NCBI GenBank assembly: GCA_013390605.1
Contig: JACAUB010000001.1
Coordinates: 736,164 to 786,675, forward strand
From: Bacteroidota bacterium
GTDB lineage: Bacteria; Bacteroidota; Bacteroidia; Bacteroidales; Cfx3-03
DNA: 50,512 nt
Direction of reading: 5' to 3'
This document shows, piece by piece, positions 33,922 to 43,587 of this stretch (position 1 is its first letter; every line of letters begins with the position of its first letter). The translations under genes were made by a program, and so were the position numbers. Below the pieces are notes generated by a model. That model saw nothing but the letters and a program-made list of their open reading frames with translations. It was not told the DNA's origin and did not search any database.

Positions 33922-36900
33922 ATGAAAAAAAGCAAAACACTTTTGCACTTGCTATTAAAAAAGTGCAACAAAATATTGTTAGTTATGCGTATAACAGCAT
34001 TTTTGCTTCTGTTTAGTGCACTAAATGTCATGGCAGGAGTTTCATATTCACAAACAACCCGAGTTTCTCTTGATCTTAAAGGCTCTACAGTAAAAGAGGT
34101 GTTAAAATTAATTGAGAATCAAAGCGAATTCTATTTTTTATACAATAATGAATTAATTGATGTAAATCGAAAAGTCAATTTATCATTTAAAAATGAAAGA
34201 ATTGATAATATCTTGAATAAGCTGTTTGAAGATAATAATGTTGAATATGTTATAAAAGATCGACATATCATACTAACGCCAGTTAATGAGATTGCAATTC
34301 AAAAAATACTTAAAGTTTCTGGAAAAGTAACTGATCAAAATGGTCAACCCTTGGTTGGAGTCACCATTTCAATAAAGGGAACGCTTCATGCCGTTATAAC
34401 TGATTCAAATGGAAACTTCAATATAGAATTAACAAATAAGAATTCAATATTGGTTTTCTCTTATATTGGGTTCCTTACTCAGGAACACAAATTAACAGGG
34501 GAAGATCTCATTAATATTATTCTTATTCCATCAATAAAATCGCTTGACGAAGTTGTAGTAGTGGGTTATGGTACACAGAAAAAAAGTGACGTTACCGGTG
34601 CTATGATTCGTGTTGGTGAAAAAGAAATGAAAGCTCGTCCGGTTTCAAATGCAATTGAAGCAATGCAGGGTAAAGCTGCCGGTGTAGATATTACTTCAAA
34701 CGAACGTCCTGGGGATATAGGGTCAATAACAATTCGTGGGACACGATCATTGACTGCAAGTAACAGTCCCCTCTATGTGGTAGATGGTATTCCAGTAATG
34801 TCTTCATCAGGCATAGAAACAATAAATCCTACAGACATTGAGTCAATCGATGTCTTAAAAGATGCATCCGCAACAGCTATTTATGGATCACGTGGTGCTA
34901 ATGGAGTTATTCTTGTTACTACCAAAAAAGGAAAGCAAGGAAAGTTAAGCTTTAATTATTCAAGTTCAGTGAGTATTGAAAATCTTCAGGATCGTACCAA
35001 AATGATGACTGCCGACGAATATTTGACATGGAGACGTTGGGGGTATTATTATTTAGATCCTGCCAAATATCCTAGAGGAGACCAACCTACTCAAGCAAAT
35101 GATAAAGTGATTTTCCTAGGAGCAAATGATGTAAGTGCTTGGAATAATATTATGAAAGGTTGGGCTACCGGAACATGGGATGGTTCAAAAGTACAAACTA
35201 CCGACTGGGCAGGTATGGTAACACAAACTGGAATAAGTAATGAACATAACCTGAGTGTAAGTGGTGGAACTGATAAAATGAAGGCTTATGCTTCAATTGG
35301 ATATTTGAATCAAGACGGCACGATGAAAGGACAGGGCTTTACACGTTACACTTCTAAAGTAAGTGTAGATGTTAATCCAGTGAAGTGGTTTGAAATGGGT
35401 GCTAGTATCAATACAACATTTAGTATTCAACAGTATGGTGTATCATCTGCAGGCGGTGGCCCGACGAACATCTATGTAGCTGCAAATAACAACTTGCCGT
35501 ATGCAGTTCCTTATGATTCAATTGGTAACCGTATCACTTATCCAGGTGGTGATGATGGAATTAAGACAGTAGTTAACGAATGGAAATACACTAATAATGA
35601 GCGTAAGATGTTCCGTGCATTGGGCAGTTTGTATGCTCAATTGAATATATTGCCAGGGCTGAAATATCGAATAAACTTTGGCCCGGACTTTCGTTTCTAT
35701 AAAAACGGTGTTTACATTGATGCAATGTCAGTGAGTCGTAACGGTTCTCCTAACTATGCGTCTTTGCAAAACCAAAACGACTTCTCATGGACATTAGATA
35801 ACTTGCTATACTATGATAAAAAGTTTGGTAAACACACTTTTGGTGCAACCTTACTTCAAACTACTTCAGCATGGAACACCAACTACTCAACCATAAGTGC
35901 ATTGGGCATTCCATTGCCAACACAAAAATGGAATGCATTGAATATGACAAACGTATCGTCTCTCAATAGCTGGGATTCAGGATTGACCGATCGCCAGTTG
36001 ATGTCATATATGGGACGTTTCAATTATGGGTTTTCCGACAAATATTTGCTTACCATATCCGGTCGTTGGGATGGTGCATCTCAATTAGCTGAAGGTCACA
36101 AGTGGGCATTTTTTCCATCTGCTGCATTGGCATGGCGTTTGGAACAGGAAGATTGGATCAAAAATACAAATTGGATCAGTCAGTTAAAACTCCGTCTTGG
36201 TGTAGGTACTACTGGTAATTCTGCAATTTCCCCATATCAGACAAAAGGTGGTATCGTTTCATTATTCTATCCATATGGCAGTTCTATAACCCCTGGATAT
36301 GTCCCTTCCGAATCTTTGATAAATGGGGGTAACTTACCGATGGCAAATCAGGATCTCGGTTGGGAAAAGACTACACAGTATAATCTTGGAATCGATTTTT
36401 CTCTGTTCAAAGGTCGAGTATCAGGTATGGTTGATATTTACACATCAAACACTTCTAATTTATTAATGCAGATGTCAATCCCAGCTTTGACCGGTTATAC
36501 TACAACCTATGCAAATGTAGGTAGTACTAAAAACAGAGGTATCGATATGACGTTGACAACTATCAACATTAAGGCGAAGGACTTCTATTGGGAAACCAGT
36601 CTAAATGCTGCATGGCAAAAAAACGAAATCGTCTCTTTAGCTAATGGTAAATCGGATGATATTTCAAATAATTGGTTCATCGGTCAGCCTATTGGTGTTA
36701 TTTACGGCTATGCTTCTGCCGGATTATGGAAAGTCTCAGATGCTGCTGAAATGGCTAAGTTTAATGCAAACGGCCAAAATTTTAAGGTTGGAATGGCCCG
36801 TCCTGTTGACCAAAATGGTGACTATAAAATTGATCCGAACAATGACCGTGTAATTATTGGCAACACGCGTCCTCGTTGGACTGTTGGCATGACGAATACA

Positions 36901-37314
36901 TTTACATATAAAAACTTCGATCTTTCTGTCTTTATTTTTGGACGACTTGGGTACATGGTTAATACGGGAGGAGAAGTACAGATTGGACGATATACACAAC
37001 GAAGTATTAGTTACTATAATGAAAACAACCTAAATGCCGATTATCAGAAACCAATTTACAATGTAGCAGGTGGCGACCCTTACTATAACATATTGGGTTA
37101 TAGAGACGGTTCTTTTATAAAGGTTCGCGATATCAACCTTGGTTATAACATCCCTACATCAATCGCCAAAAAACTTGGGTTGCAGACGATGAAGGTTTAT
37201 GCACAAGCCAAAAATCCTGGTATGCTCTTCTCAAAGATCGACTGGCTGGATATGGACACAGGCTCTTCAACCTGGAACCGTGGATTTGTTTTTGGTCTGA
37301 ATGTTGGATTCTAA
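33922..37314 (+). CDS. SusC/RagA-family TonB-linked outer-membrane transporter with STN domain (block 2)
   Basis: A 1130-residue SusC homologue. Order: signal sequence (residues about 17-43, ending VSYSQ), STN domain (about 45-120), regulatory beta-sandwich (about 130-205), the signature SLDEVVVVGYGTQKKSDVTG, plug with IDVLKDASATAIYGSRGANGVILVTTKKG, then a long barrel ending in GLNVGF. The plug motif YGSRGANG is canonical here, unlike block 1. The frame is open from a GTG at 33871, but the ATG at 33922 (MKKSKTLLHLLLKK) gives a more normal signal sequence. It pairs with the SusD gene 36 bases downstream. Confidence 0.95.
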   Translation: MKKSKTLLHLLLKKCNKILLVMRITAFLLLFSALNVMAGVSYSQTTRVSLDLKGSTVKEVLKLIENQSEFYFLYNNELIDVNRKVNLSFKNERIDNILNKLFEDNNVEYVIKDRHIILTPVNEIAIQKILKVSGKVTDQNGQPLVGVTISIKGTLHAVITDSNGNFNIELTNKNSILVFSYIGFLTQEHKLTGEDLINIILIPSIKSLDEVVVVGYGTQKKSDVTGAMIRVGEKEMKARPVSNAIEAMQGKAAGVDITSNERPGDIGSITIRGTRSLTASNSPLYVVDGIPVMSSSGIETINPTDIESIDVLKDASATAIYGSRGANGVILVTTKKGKQGKLSFNYSSSVSIENLQDRTKMMTADEYLTWRRWGYYYLDPAKYPRGDQPTQANDKVIFLGANDVSAWNNIMKGWATGTWDGSKVQTTDWAGMVTQTGISNEHNLSVSGGTDKMKAYASIGYLNQDGTMKGQGFTRYTSKVSVDVNPVKWFEMGASINTTFSIQQYGVSSAGGGPTNIYVAANNNLPYAVPYDSIGNRITYPGGDDGIKTVVNEWKYTNNERKMFRALGSLYAQLNILPGLKYRINFGPDFRFYKNGVYIDAMSVSRNGSPNYASLQNQNDFSWTLDNLLYYDKKFGKHTFGATLLQTTSAWNTNYSTISALGIPLPTQKWNALNMTNVSSLNSWDSGLTDRQLMSYMGRFNYGFSDKYLLTISGRWDGASQLAEGHKWAFFPSAALAWRLEQEDWIKNTNWISQLKLRLGVGTTGNSAISPYQTKGGIVSLFYPYGSSITPGYVPSESLINGGNLPMANQDLGWEKTTQYNLGIDFSLFKGRVSGMVDIYTSNTSNLLMQMSIPALTGYTTTYANVGSTKNRGIDMTLTTINIKAKDFYWETSLNAAWQKNEIVSLANGKSDDISNNWFIGQPIGVIYGYASAGLWKVSDAAEMAKFNANGQNFKVGMARPVDQNGDYKIDPNNDRVIIGNTRPRWTVGMTNTFTYKNFDLSVFIFGRLGYMVNTGGEVQIGRYTQRSISYYNENNLNADYQKPIYNVAGGDPYYNILGYRDGSFIKVRDINLGYNIPTSIAKKLGLQTMKVYAQAKNPGMLFSKIDWLDMDTGSSTWNRGFVFGLNVGF

Positions 37315-37350
37315 GCTAAGTTACTGATAACCTTAAAAAAGAAAAACATT

Positions 37351-39309
37351 ATGAAATATAAAAAAATATTATTAGGAATAATGGTGCTCTCTATGATTAC
37401 CCTTATTAATATTTCCTGCCAAAAATTCCTGAATGAGAATCAAACTACAACACGAAATACTGATTATTTCAATACAGAAGCAGGTATTAAGGATTTGGCA
37501 ACGGGTATGTATTATAACTTACGTTTTCATTTCGCTTCAGAGTGGTCATATTCAACGACCAACTACGGCACTGATGAATTCCGTTGCGGAGGTGATGGGT
37601 CAAACGCTACATGGAATGCATATGATGGAAGCTTCTCTTCAATGATTACAGCTGTCAATGTAAATACTACGATGGCTAATACGCTTTGGGATAATATGTA
37701 CACTGCTATCAACTCAGCTAATCTTTTGCTGCAGAAAGCACCAGGTATTGTAAAAGATAGTACAGCTAAACATACTTATATGGGTGAAGCTTATTTTTTA
37801 CGCGCTTTCAATTATCAGAAGCTGGTACGCCAATATGGTGGTGTCCCTTTGAAACTGTTACCAAGTACTTCAGCTGAACGTGAATTTTCACGTGCTTCTG
37901 CACAGAAAGTAATGGATCAGGTTATAGCAGACTTTACTGCCGCATACAACCAATTACCTTCTTCTGCTTCTCTTCCAGGTAAGATTACCAAAGATGCAGC
38001 CGCTCACTACCTTGCTAAGGCATATTTGTTCCGTGCAAGCGAAATTAATGACAGTTGGAATAGCTCAACAAAGACCTCTGACTTGGTTAACGCATTGAAA
38101 TTTGCAGATGAAGTTATCTCTCATCATCAGTTAGCCTCCAACTTCTCTGATTTATGGAATTATACAGCTGTAAATGGTGCAAATGAAAAACTAGACGAAA
38201 TTATTCTTGCCGCGCAATTTACTTCAGATAAATCAACATGGGGTGCTTATGCCAACATGTGCCACCTGTTTTATTTATCGCAATATCTAAATGTTCCACA
38301 AATGATGCGTGATATTGCGGGTGGTAGGGAATATCAACGTTTGCGTACTAACTATTATGCTTATAACGTGTACGACCGTGTAAACGATTCTCGTTTCTGG
38401 AAGAGCTTCAAGACTAAGTATGCTGTTAATAATCCTGCTGCTGGTTCTGGATATGTGTTAGGTGACCTCTCAATTATGTATATTATCAATAACCCTAATG
38501 ATACTCGTTTTACCACACCGGGTAGTCTTTCAAAAATAAAAGATACAAAGACCGGAAAGATTATTCCAAGTGTATTTGCTACGTATGCTGAAGGTGGGGA
38601 ATATCTCAATGGTGATATCTTTCAGAATCGATTTGCTTCACTAAATAAATTTATAGATGGTTCTAGGATAGGTGTAAGTGATATTAATGGTTATCGCGAT
38701 GGTATTCTTGCTCGTTTGGCTGATACATATCTAACAGCTGCTGAAGTTTGTATCCGTCAAAATAATTTCTCAAAAGCATTGACTTATATTAATGCTGTTC
38801 GTTCTCGTGCTGCATATAAAGCTGGGGAAAGCCGCAAAGCTTATACAGATGGCGGAGCTGCGTACAATTCAATTTCTAATCCAACCGGGTGGCTCAGCTT
38901 TGGTACGAAAAACTCATTTTATGCTGAGAATTCATATTATGAATCAAACAATATTCCAGAAACAACCGCTGCAACAGACCTGACAGTTTCAAGTTTCGCT
39001 TCATTGCCTGCAGTAGACGAATCTATCATCAAGACATTGGGTTATACCAGTAATTATGATCGTGCAATGTGTTTCTTACTGAATGAACGCTCACGCGAAT
39101 TGATGGGTGAGTTTTATCGTTGGGAAGATCTTTCTCGTACCAAAACTTTAGTAGCTCGTGCCAGAGCCTTCAACAAGCAGGCTGCACCAAATATTATGGA
39201 AAAGCACAACCTTCGTCCGATTCCTCAGTCATACCTCGATGCAATCCAGAAAGACGGACGTGCACTGACAGCTTCAGAAAAGGCGGCTGAGCAAAATCCT
39301 GGTTATTGA
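37351..39309 (+). CDS. RagB/SusD-family glycan-binding surface lipoprotein (block 2)
   Basis: A 652-residue SusD homologue, about 110 residues longer than its block 1 counterpart. Lipobox ending at Cys23 (MITLINISC QKFLNENQTT). TPR-like helices include MGEAYFLRAFNYQKLVRQYGGVPLKL, DAAAHYLAKAYLFRASE, and LADTYLTAAEVCIRQNNFSKALTYINAVRSRAA. The conserved LLNERSRELMGEFYRWEDLSR and terminal EQNPGY are present. The extra length lies in the middle and C-terminal part (about residues 470-560), where SusD proteins form their ligand platform. A strong terminator begins 14 bases after the stop. Confidence 0.95.
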   Translation: MKYKKILLGIMVLSMITLINISCQKFLNENQTTTRNTDYFNTEAGIKDLATGMYYNLRFHFASEWSYSTTNYGTDEFRCGGDGSNATWNAYDGSFSSMITAVNVNTTMANTLWDNMYTAINSANLLLQKAPGIVKDSTAKHTYMGEAYFLRAFNYQKLVRQYGGVPLKLLPSTSAEREFSRASAQKVMDQVIADFTAAYNQLPSSASLPGKITKDAAAHYLAKAYLFRASEINDSWNSSTKTSDLVNALKFADEVISHHQLASNFSDLWNYTAVNGANEKLDEIILAAQFTSDKSTWGAYANMCHLFYLSQYLNVPQMMRDIAGGREYQRLRTNYYAYNVYDRVNDSRFWKSFKTKYAVNNPAAGSGYVLGDLSIMYIINNPNDTRFTTPGSLSKIKDTKTGKIIPSVFATYAEGGEYLNGDIFQNRFASLNKFIDGSRIGVSDINGYRDGILARLADTYLTAAEVCIRQNNFSKALTYINAVRSRAAYKAGESRKAYTDGGAAYNSISNPTGWLSFGTKNSFYAENSYYESNNIPETTAATDLTVSSFASLPAVDESIIKTLGYTSNYDRAMCFLLNERSRELMGEFYRWEDLSRTKTLVARARAFNKQAAPNIMEKHNLRPIPQSYLDAIQKDGRALTASEKAAEQNPGY

Positions 39310-39322
39310 TATCAGATTATAG

Positions 39323-39359
39323 AAAGAATACAGAGACCCAACCTGTCTCTGTATTCTTT
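39323..39359 (+). terminator. Intrinsic terminator closing block 2
   Basis: Perfect 15-bp stem AAAGAATACAGAGAC (39323-39337) and GTCTCTGTATTCTTT (39345-39359) with a 7-base loop, just after the SusD stop. It implies that the enzyme genes that follow have their own promoter. The 230 bases between it and the next ATG show no clear TAnnTTTG. Confidence 0.92.
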
Positions 39360-39590
39360 ATGCCTTTTTTTGCGAAAGACATTCTTCAACTAGTTTTTGT
39401 TGAGTATAATGTGAAAGCTTCCTTTTATCACTAATATTTCAAGGTTTTTATACTGGAAGAATTAGTTTAATTCCTCTTGTTTTAGTTGCATTGAGCATTT
39501 AAACCACATGAATTATGTTAGTTAACCTTTTTTAAAGTTGGCAGTTTATCGCGGAATAGAATAAAATCTTAATCTTCATGTAAGTTACAA

Positions 39591-42302
39591 ATGAAAAAAA
39601 TATTTATAATAATAGGATTTGTTTTGATCTGTTTGGTATCGAAAGCCCAAGTGCAGATCTTGCAACAAAAAATAGAACACCTTATTAATCCTATAGGTAT
39701 TGATCAATCTAATCCGAGTTTAAGTTGGGTGTTAGCTAGCGAAAACAGGAACATAAAACAGAAAGCTTATGAAATTAGGGTTAGTGAAAACAGTAAAATG
39801 GAAGGCCAATGTGTTTGGCAAACTGGTAAAATCATCTCAGATCAATCAATTAATATAACATATACCGGTTTACCTTTGAAATCAGGGCAAAAGTATTACT
39901 GGCAGGTGCGTGTTTGGGATAATCAAGAGAAACAATCTGGTTGGAGTCAAGTAGCCTATTGGCAAATGGCTTGCCTTCAGAAATCATACTGGAAAGCGAA
40001 ATGGATTGAACCAGATTATAATGAGGATTCCAATAATAGGGTAAGCCCTTTATTCAGAAAGTCATTTAAACTAAAAAAAGAGATCAGATCAGCCTTGGTA
40101 TACATTACTTCTCACGGAATGTATGAAGCTAGTATCAATGGTAAGAGGGTGGGCAATAATTATCTTACTCCAGGATGGACCAGCTATAATAAAAGGTTGC
40201 AATATCAGGTCTATGATGTGACCTCACAGCTAAAAAAGGGGGATAACGCTATTGGTGTGACACTTGGAAGTGGGTGGTATAGAAGTTATCTAACATGGTA
40301 TGTTAAGAAAAACCTTTATGGAAAATCTGTTGGTTTATTTCTCCAGTTAGATGTTACGTATACCGACGGGAGTAAAGCCTTGATTGTGTCTGATGATTCA
40401 TGGAAGTCGTCAACAGGAAGTATCCAGTCTTCTGAAATCTATTTCGGTGAAACCATTGACAAAAACAAAGAAAAAGTTGGATGGCAATTGCCTGGTTACG
40501 ATGATAGAGCATGGAATGGGGTAAACGTTGTCGGGTATCCAACAGATAACCTCATTGCTACTTATAATGAACCGGTTCGTAAACAGGAAACACTTACTCC
40601 TATAAAAGTAATAACAACTCCAAAAGGAGAGACGGTTCTGGATTTTGGGCAGAACTTAGTAGGTTGGGATCACGTGATAGTGAAGGGATCTAAAGGGGAT
40701 ACCGTACGAATTTATCATGCTGAGGTCTTGGATAAAGAGGGAAACTTTTATACAGCTAACCTTAGATCAGCAAAGGCAACCAGCACCTATATCCTCTCAG
40801 GAAATGGAACGGAAGTATTTGAGCCTCATTTCACTTATTATGGGTTTAGATATATCAAAGTAGAAGGGGTGAAAGGCAATCTGATTCCTGAAAACTTCAG
40901 TGCTATCGTGTTGCATTCGGATATTACTGAGACGGGAAAGTTCACAACTTCCAATCATCTCATCAATCAGTTGCAGAGTAATATCAAATGGGGGCAGAAA
41001 GGTAATTTTGTGGATATTCCATCCGACTGTCCACAACGTGATGAACGTTTGGGTTGGACTGGTGATGCTCATGCCTTCTTTCGAACGGCAACTTTCAATA
41101 GAGGAGTGGAAAACTTTTTTACTAAATGGCTCAAGGATTTGGCAGCAGACCAACATGCAGATGGTCGTGTCCCATTTGTTATTCCTGATGTTCTGGCTGA
41201 TTCAGAAAGTGGATCAAGTGGATGGTCTGATGCATCGACCATCATTCCATGGCAGATGTATATGGCTTATGGGAACACCCGGGTTCTCGAACAACAATAT
41301 CCAAGCATGAAGGCATGGGTAGATTTTATGAAAAATAACAGCAAAGATTATCTGTGGAATAAAGGATTTCATTTTGGTGATTGGCTCTTCTATCGTCCTG
41401 ATGACGACCGATATGGTATCTCAGCCGTGACTGATAAGTCACTGATCACTCAATGCTTTTATGCACATTCTACACAGATGCTAATCAATACAGCTAGGGT
41501 ATTAGGTAATGAGACAGGGGTAAAAGAATATACTGAATTGCTGGATAATATTAAAAATGCTTTTGTTAGAGAGTTTGTTACTCCTAATGGTCGTATGGTT
41601 TCTGGCACACAGACGGCATACGTGCTAGCACTCTATTTTGATATGCTACCTGAATCTTTGCGTACTAAAACTGCAGAAAGATTGGTTGAGAATATTTCTA
41701 ATTATAAGAATCACTTAACTACAGGGTTTCTTGGAACACCTTATATCTGTCATGTGCTTTCGCAATTCGGATACGACGATGTGGCTTACAAACTGCTATT
41801 ACAGGAGACCTATCCTTCATGGCTCTATCCTGTAAAATCAGGTGCAACAACGATATGGGAACGTTGGGACGGACAGAAACCAGATGGAACTTTCCAGTCA
41901 ACAGTAATGAACTCTTTCAATCATTACGCTTATGGCGCAATAGGAGACTGGCTTTACAGAGTTGTTGCCGGTTTACAGGAAGATGCTCCGGGTTATAAAG
42001 CGATTATTGTGAAGCCACATTTGGGTGGAGACCTTACCCATGTAGCAGCAGAATTGATGACCCCTTACGGTAAAGCTGTTTCTTCATGGAAATTGGAGAA
42101 TGAAAAGTTAATTATGGTGGTTGAAATTCCTCCAAACACTTCTGCCACAATTTATATTCCTTCAAAATCTGCAGATCTTATTCAAGAAAGTGGCAAAGCA
42201 CTCTCTTCGGTGAAAGAGATTGACATTATTGGTCAAAAGGGAGATTATATCATTGTTAAAACAGGTTCAGGAAAATACTCTTTCTCAATTAAAAATAAAT
42301 AA
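39591..42302 (+). CDS. Alpha-L-rhamnosidase, glycoside hydrolase family 78
   Basis: A 903-residue exported inverting alpha-L-rhamnosidase. Signal peptide about 1-20 (ending SKAQ). N-terminal beta-sandwich domains (about 25-330, with YYWQVRVWDNQ and WYRSYL) lead into the Bac_rhamnosid region (about 345-450; VLDFGQNLVGW). The (alpha/alpha)6 catalytic barrel carries DCPQRDERLGWTGD (479-492, containing the general-acid Glu), GWSDASTIIPWQMY (544-557), GATTIWERWDG (751-761, second acidic residue) and SFNHYAYG (775-782). A C-terminal sandwich follows. All signature acidic residues are intact. It should release terminal alpha-L-rhamnose in the periplasm or at the cell surface. It heads the enzyme cluster, 5 bases ahead of the GH105 gene. 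Confidence 0.96.
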   Translation: MKKIFIIIGFVLICLVSKAQVQILQQKIEHLINPIGIDQSNPSLSWVLASENRNIKQKAYEIRVSENSKMEGQCVWQTGKIISDQSINITYTGLPLKSGQKYYWQVRVWDNQEKQSGWSQVAYWQMACLQKSYWKAKWIEPDYNEDSNNRVSPLFRKSFKLKKEIRSALVYITSHGMYEASINGKRVGNNYLTPGWTSYNKRLQYQVYDVTSQLKKGDNAIGVTLGSGWYRSYLTWYVKKNLYGKSVGLFLQLDVTYTDGSKALIVSDDSWKSSTGSIQSSEIYFGETIDKNKEKVGWQLPGYDDRAWNGVNVVGYPTDNLIATYNEPVRKQETLTPIKVITTPKGETVLDFGQNLVGWDHVIVKGSKGDTVRIYHAEVLDKEGNFYTANLRSAKATSTYILSGNGTEVFEPHFTYYGFRYIKVEGVKGNLIPENFSAIVLHSDITETGKFTTSNHLINQLQSNIKWGQKGNFVDIPSDCPQRDERLGWTGDAHAFFRTATFNRGVENFFTKWLKDLAADQHADGRVPFVIPDVLADSESGSSGWSDASTIIPWQMYMAYGNTRVLEQQYPSMKAWVDFMKNNSKDYLWNKGFHFGDWLFYRPDDDRYGISAVTDKSLITQCFYAHSTQMLINTARVLGNETGVKEYTELLDNIKNAFVREFVTPNGRMVSGTQTAYVLALYFDMLPESLRTKTAERLVENISNYKNHLTTGFLGTPYICHVLSQFGYDDVAYKLLLQETYPSWLYPVKSGATTIWERWDGQKPDGTFQSTVMNSFNHYAYGAIGDWLYRVVAGLQEDAPGYKAIIVKPHLGGDLTHVAAELMTPYGKAVSSWKLENEKLIMVVEIPPNTSATIYIPSKSADLIQESGKALSSVKEIDIIGQKGDYIIVKTGSGKYSFSIKNK

Positions 42303-42307
42303 TCATT

Positions 42308-43501
42308 ATGAATTTCTCAGGATTATCAAATATCTTAATTCTTGTTGTGTTGTTACTTTCATTCTCTGCTAATGGTCAAAAGAGTTTGAAGACAAATATA
42401 TTTAATGATCTCCCCGGTGAGGCAGACCCTGTTGCCATTGGAACGAAACTGACTGAACGTTTTCTGCAACGGCCTCACTCCAATACCGGATCTTGGTATA
42501 CGAAAGAGCAACAAAAAAAAGAGGACTTATTTAATTATCCACTTAAACAGATCGTCTATCCAGATGTCTGTACATGGTATGGAGCTTTGACCTTTTCTGA
42601 AGTATCAGGACAATCAAATCTGTGCAATCGTCTAACTAAGCGCACTGAGCTTGTTCTGGGAGACGAGTCATATTTGGTGCCAAAGGCTAATCATGTTGAT
42701 AATAGCGTTTTTGGGACTATTCCGCTTGAAGTATATACCCTGAATAAGAATAAACAACTTCTGGATTTAGGTTTAAATATGGCTAATGAACAGTTTAAGA
42801 AGTTGGCTTCTGAAGAGTATATCAAACTTAAATCAGATGAAAAACGTTGGTATAATTTAGGACTGAGCTGGCAAACAAGAATGTGGATTGATGACATGTA
42901 TATGATTACTATTCTTCAGTCGCAAGCTTATAAAGCCACTGGCGATACAATTTATATCAATAGGGCAGCCAGAGAAATGGTTGCATATCTTGATGAATTG
43001 CAAAAACCTAATGGATTATTTCATCACGCCGACAATGTCCCTATCTATTGGGGGCGTGGAAATGGATGGATGGCTGCAGGTATGACTGAATTACTCTTAG
43101 CACTCCCTGAAAATCAGAAAAATAGATCGCATATCATGGAAGGCTTTCAAAAGATGATGGCTACGTTATTGAATAACCAGGATAGCGATGGAATGTGGCA
43201 TCAAATTATTGATGATCCAAAAGCTTATAAAGAAACATCGTGTACCGGAATGTTTGCTTTTGCTTTTATTACGGGTGTAAAAAAAGGGTGGTTAGATGCT
43301 AATATTTATGCTCCTGCGGCTCGTAAAGCATGGATCGCACTCTGCTCGTATATCAATAAAGATGGGGATGTAACCAATATATGTGAAGGCACCAACAAAG
43401 AGAACAATTATCAATATTATTTAAACCGACAAAAAAGAACGGGAGACTTACATGGACAGGCTCCCGTACTCTGGTGTGCAACTGCATTATTAAAAAAATA
43501 A
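42308..43501 (+). CDS. Unsaturated uronyl hydrolase, glycoside hydrolase family 105
   Basis: A 397-residue exported (alpha/alpha)6-barrel enzyme of the GH88/GH105 type (YteR-like). Signal peptide about 1-23 (ending SANGQ). The catalytic segment RMWIDDMYM has the essential Asp at 195 or 196, and WGRGNGW (248-254) forms the substrate pocket. The SCTGMFAFAFITG stretch is also characteristic. It removes the 4,5-unsaturated uronic acid left at the non-reducing end by a polysaccharide lyase, by hydration of the double bond. Its presence implies that a lyase acts first. It is 5 bases after the GH78 gene, so translation is probably coupled. Confidence 0.93.
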   Translation: MNFSGLSNILILVVLLLSFSANGQKSLKTNIFNDLPGEADPVAIGTKLTERFLQRPHSNTGSWYTKEQQKKEDLFNYPLKQIVYPDVCTWYGALTFSEVSGQSNLCNRLTKRTELVLGDESYLVPKANHVDNSVFGTIPLEVYTLNKNKQLLDLGLNMANEQFKKLASEEYIKLKSDEKRWYNLGLSWQTRMWIDDMYMITILQSQAYKATGDTIYINRAAREMVAYLDELQKPNGLFHHADNVPIYWGRGNGWMAAGMTELLLALPENQKNRSHIMEGFQKMMATLLNNQDSDGMWHQIIDDPKAYKETSCTGMFAFAFITGVKKGWLDANIYAPAARKAWIALCSYINKDGDVTNICEGTNKENNYQYYLNRQKRTGDLHGQAPVLWCATALLKK

Positions 43502-43587
43502 CGATTCAAAAATCAATAAATCATCTCATTTAAACATATATGTTATAATGATTCTAAATTATTTCCGTGTTAAATATAATAGTAATA

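Noticed and set aside
40797..41310. Open frames of 119 and 136 codons inside the GH78 gene
   Set aside because: They are antisense or out of frame with a complete, motif-rich glycosidase and show no homology.
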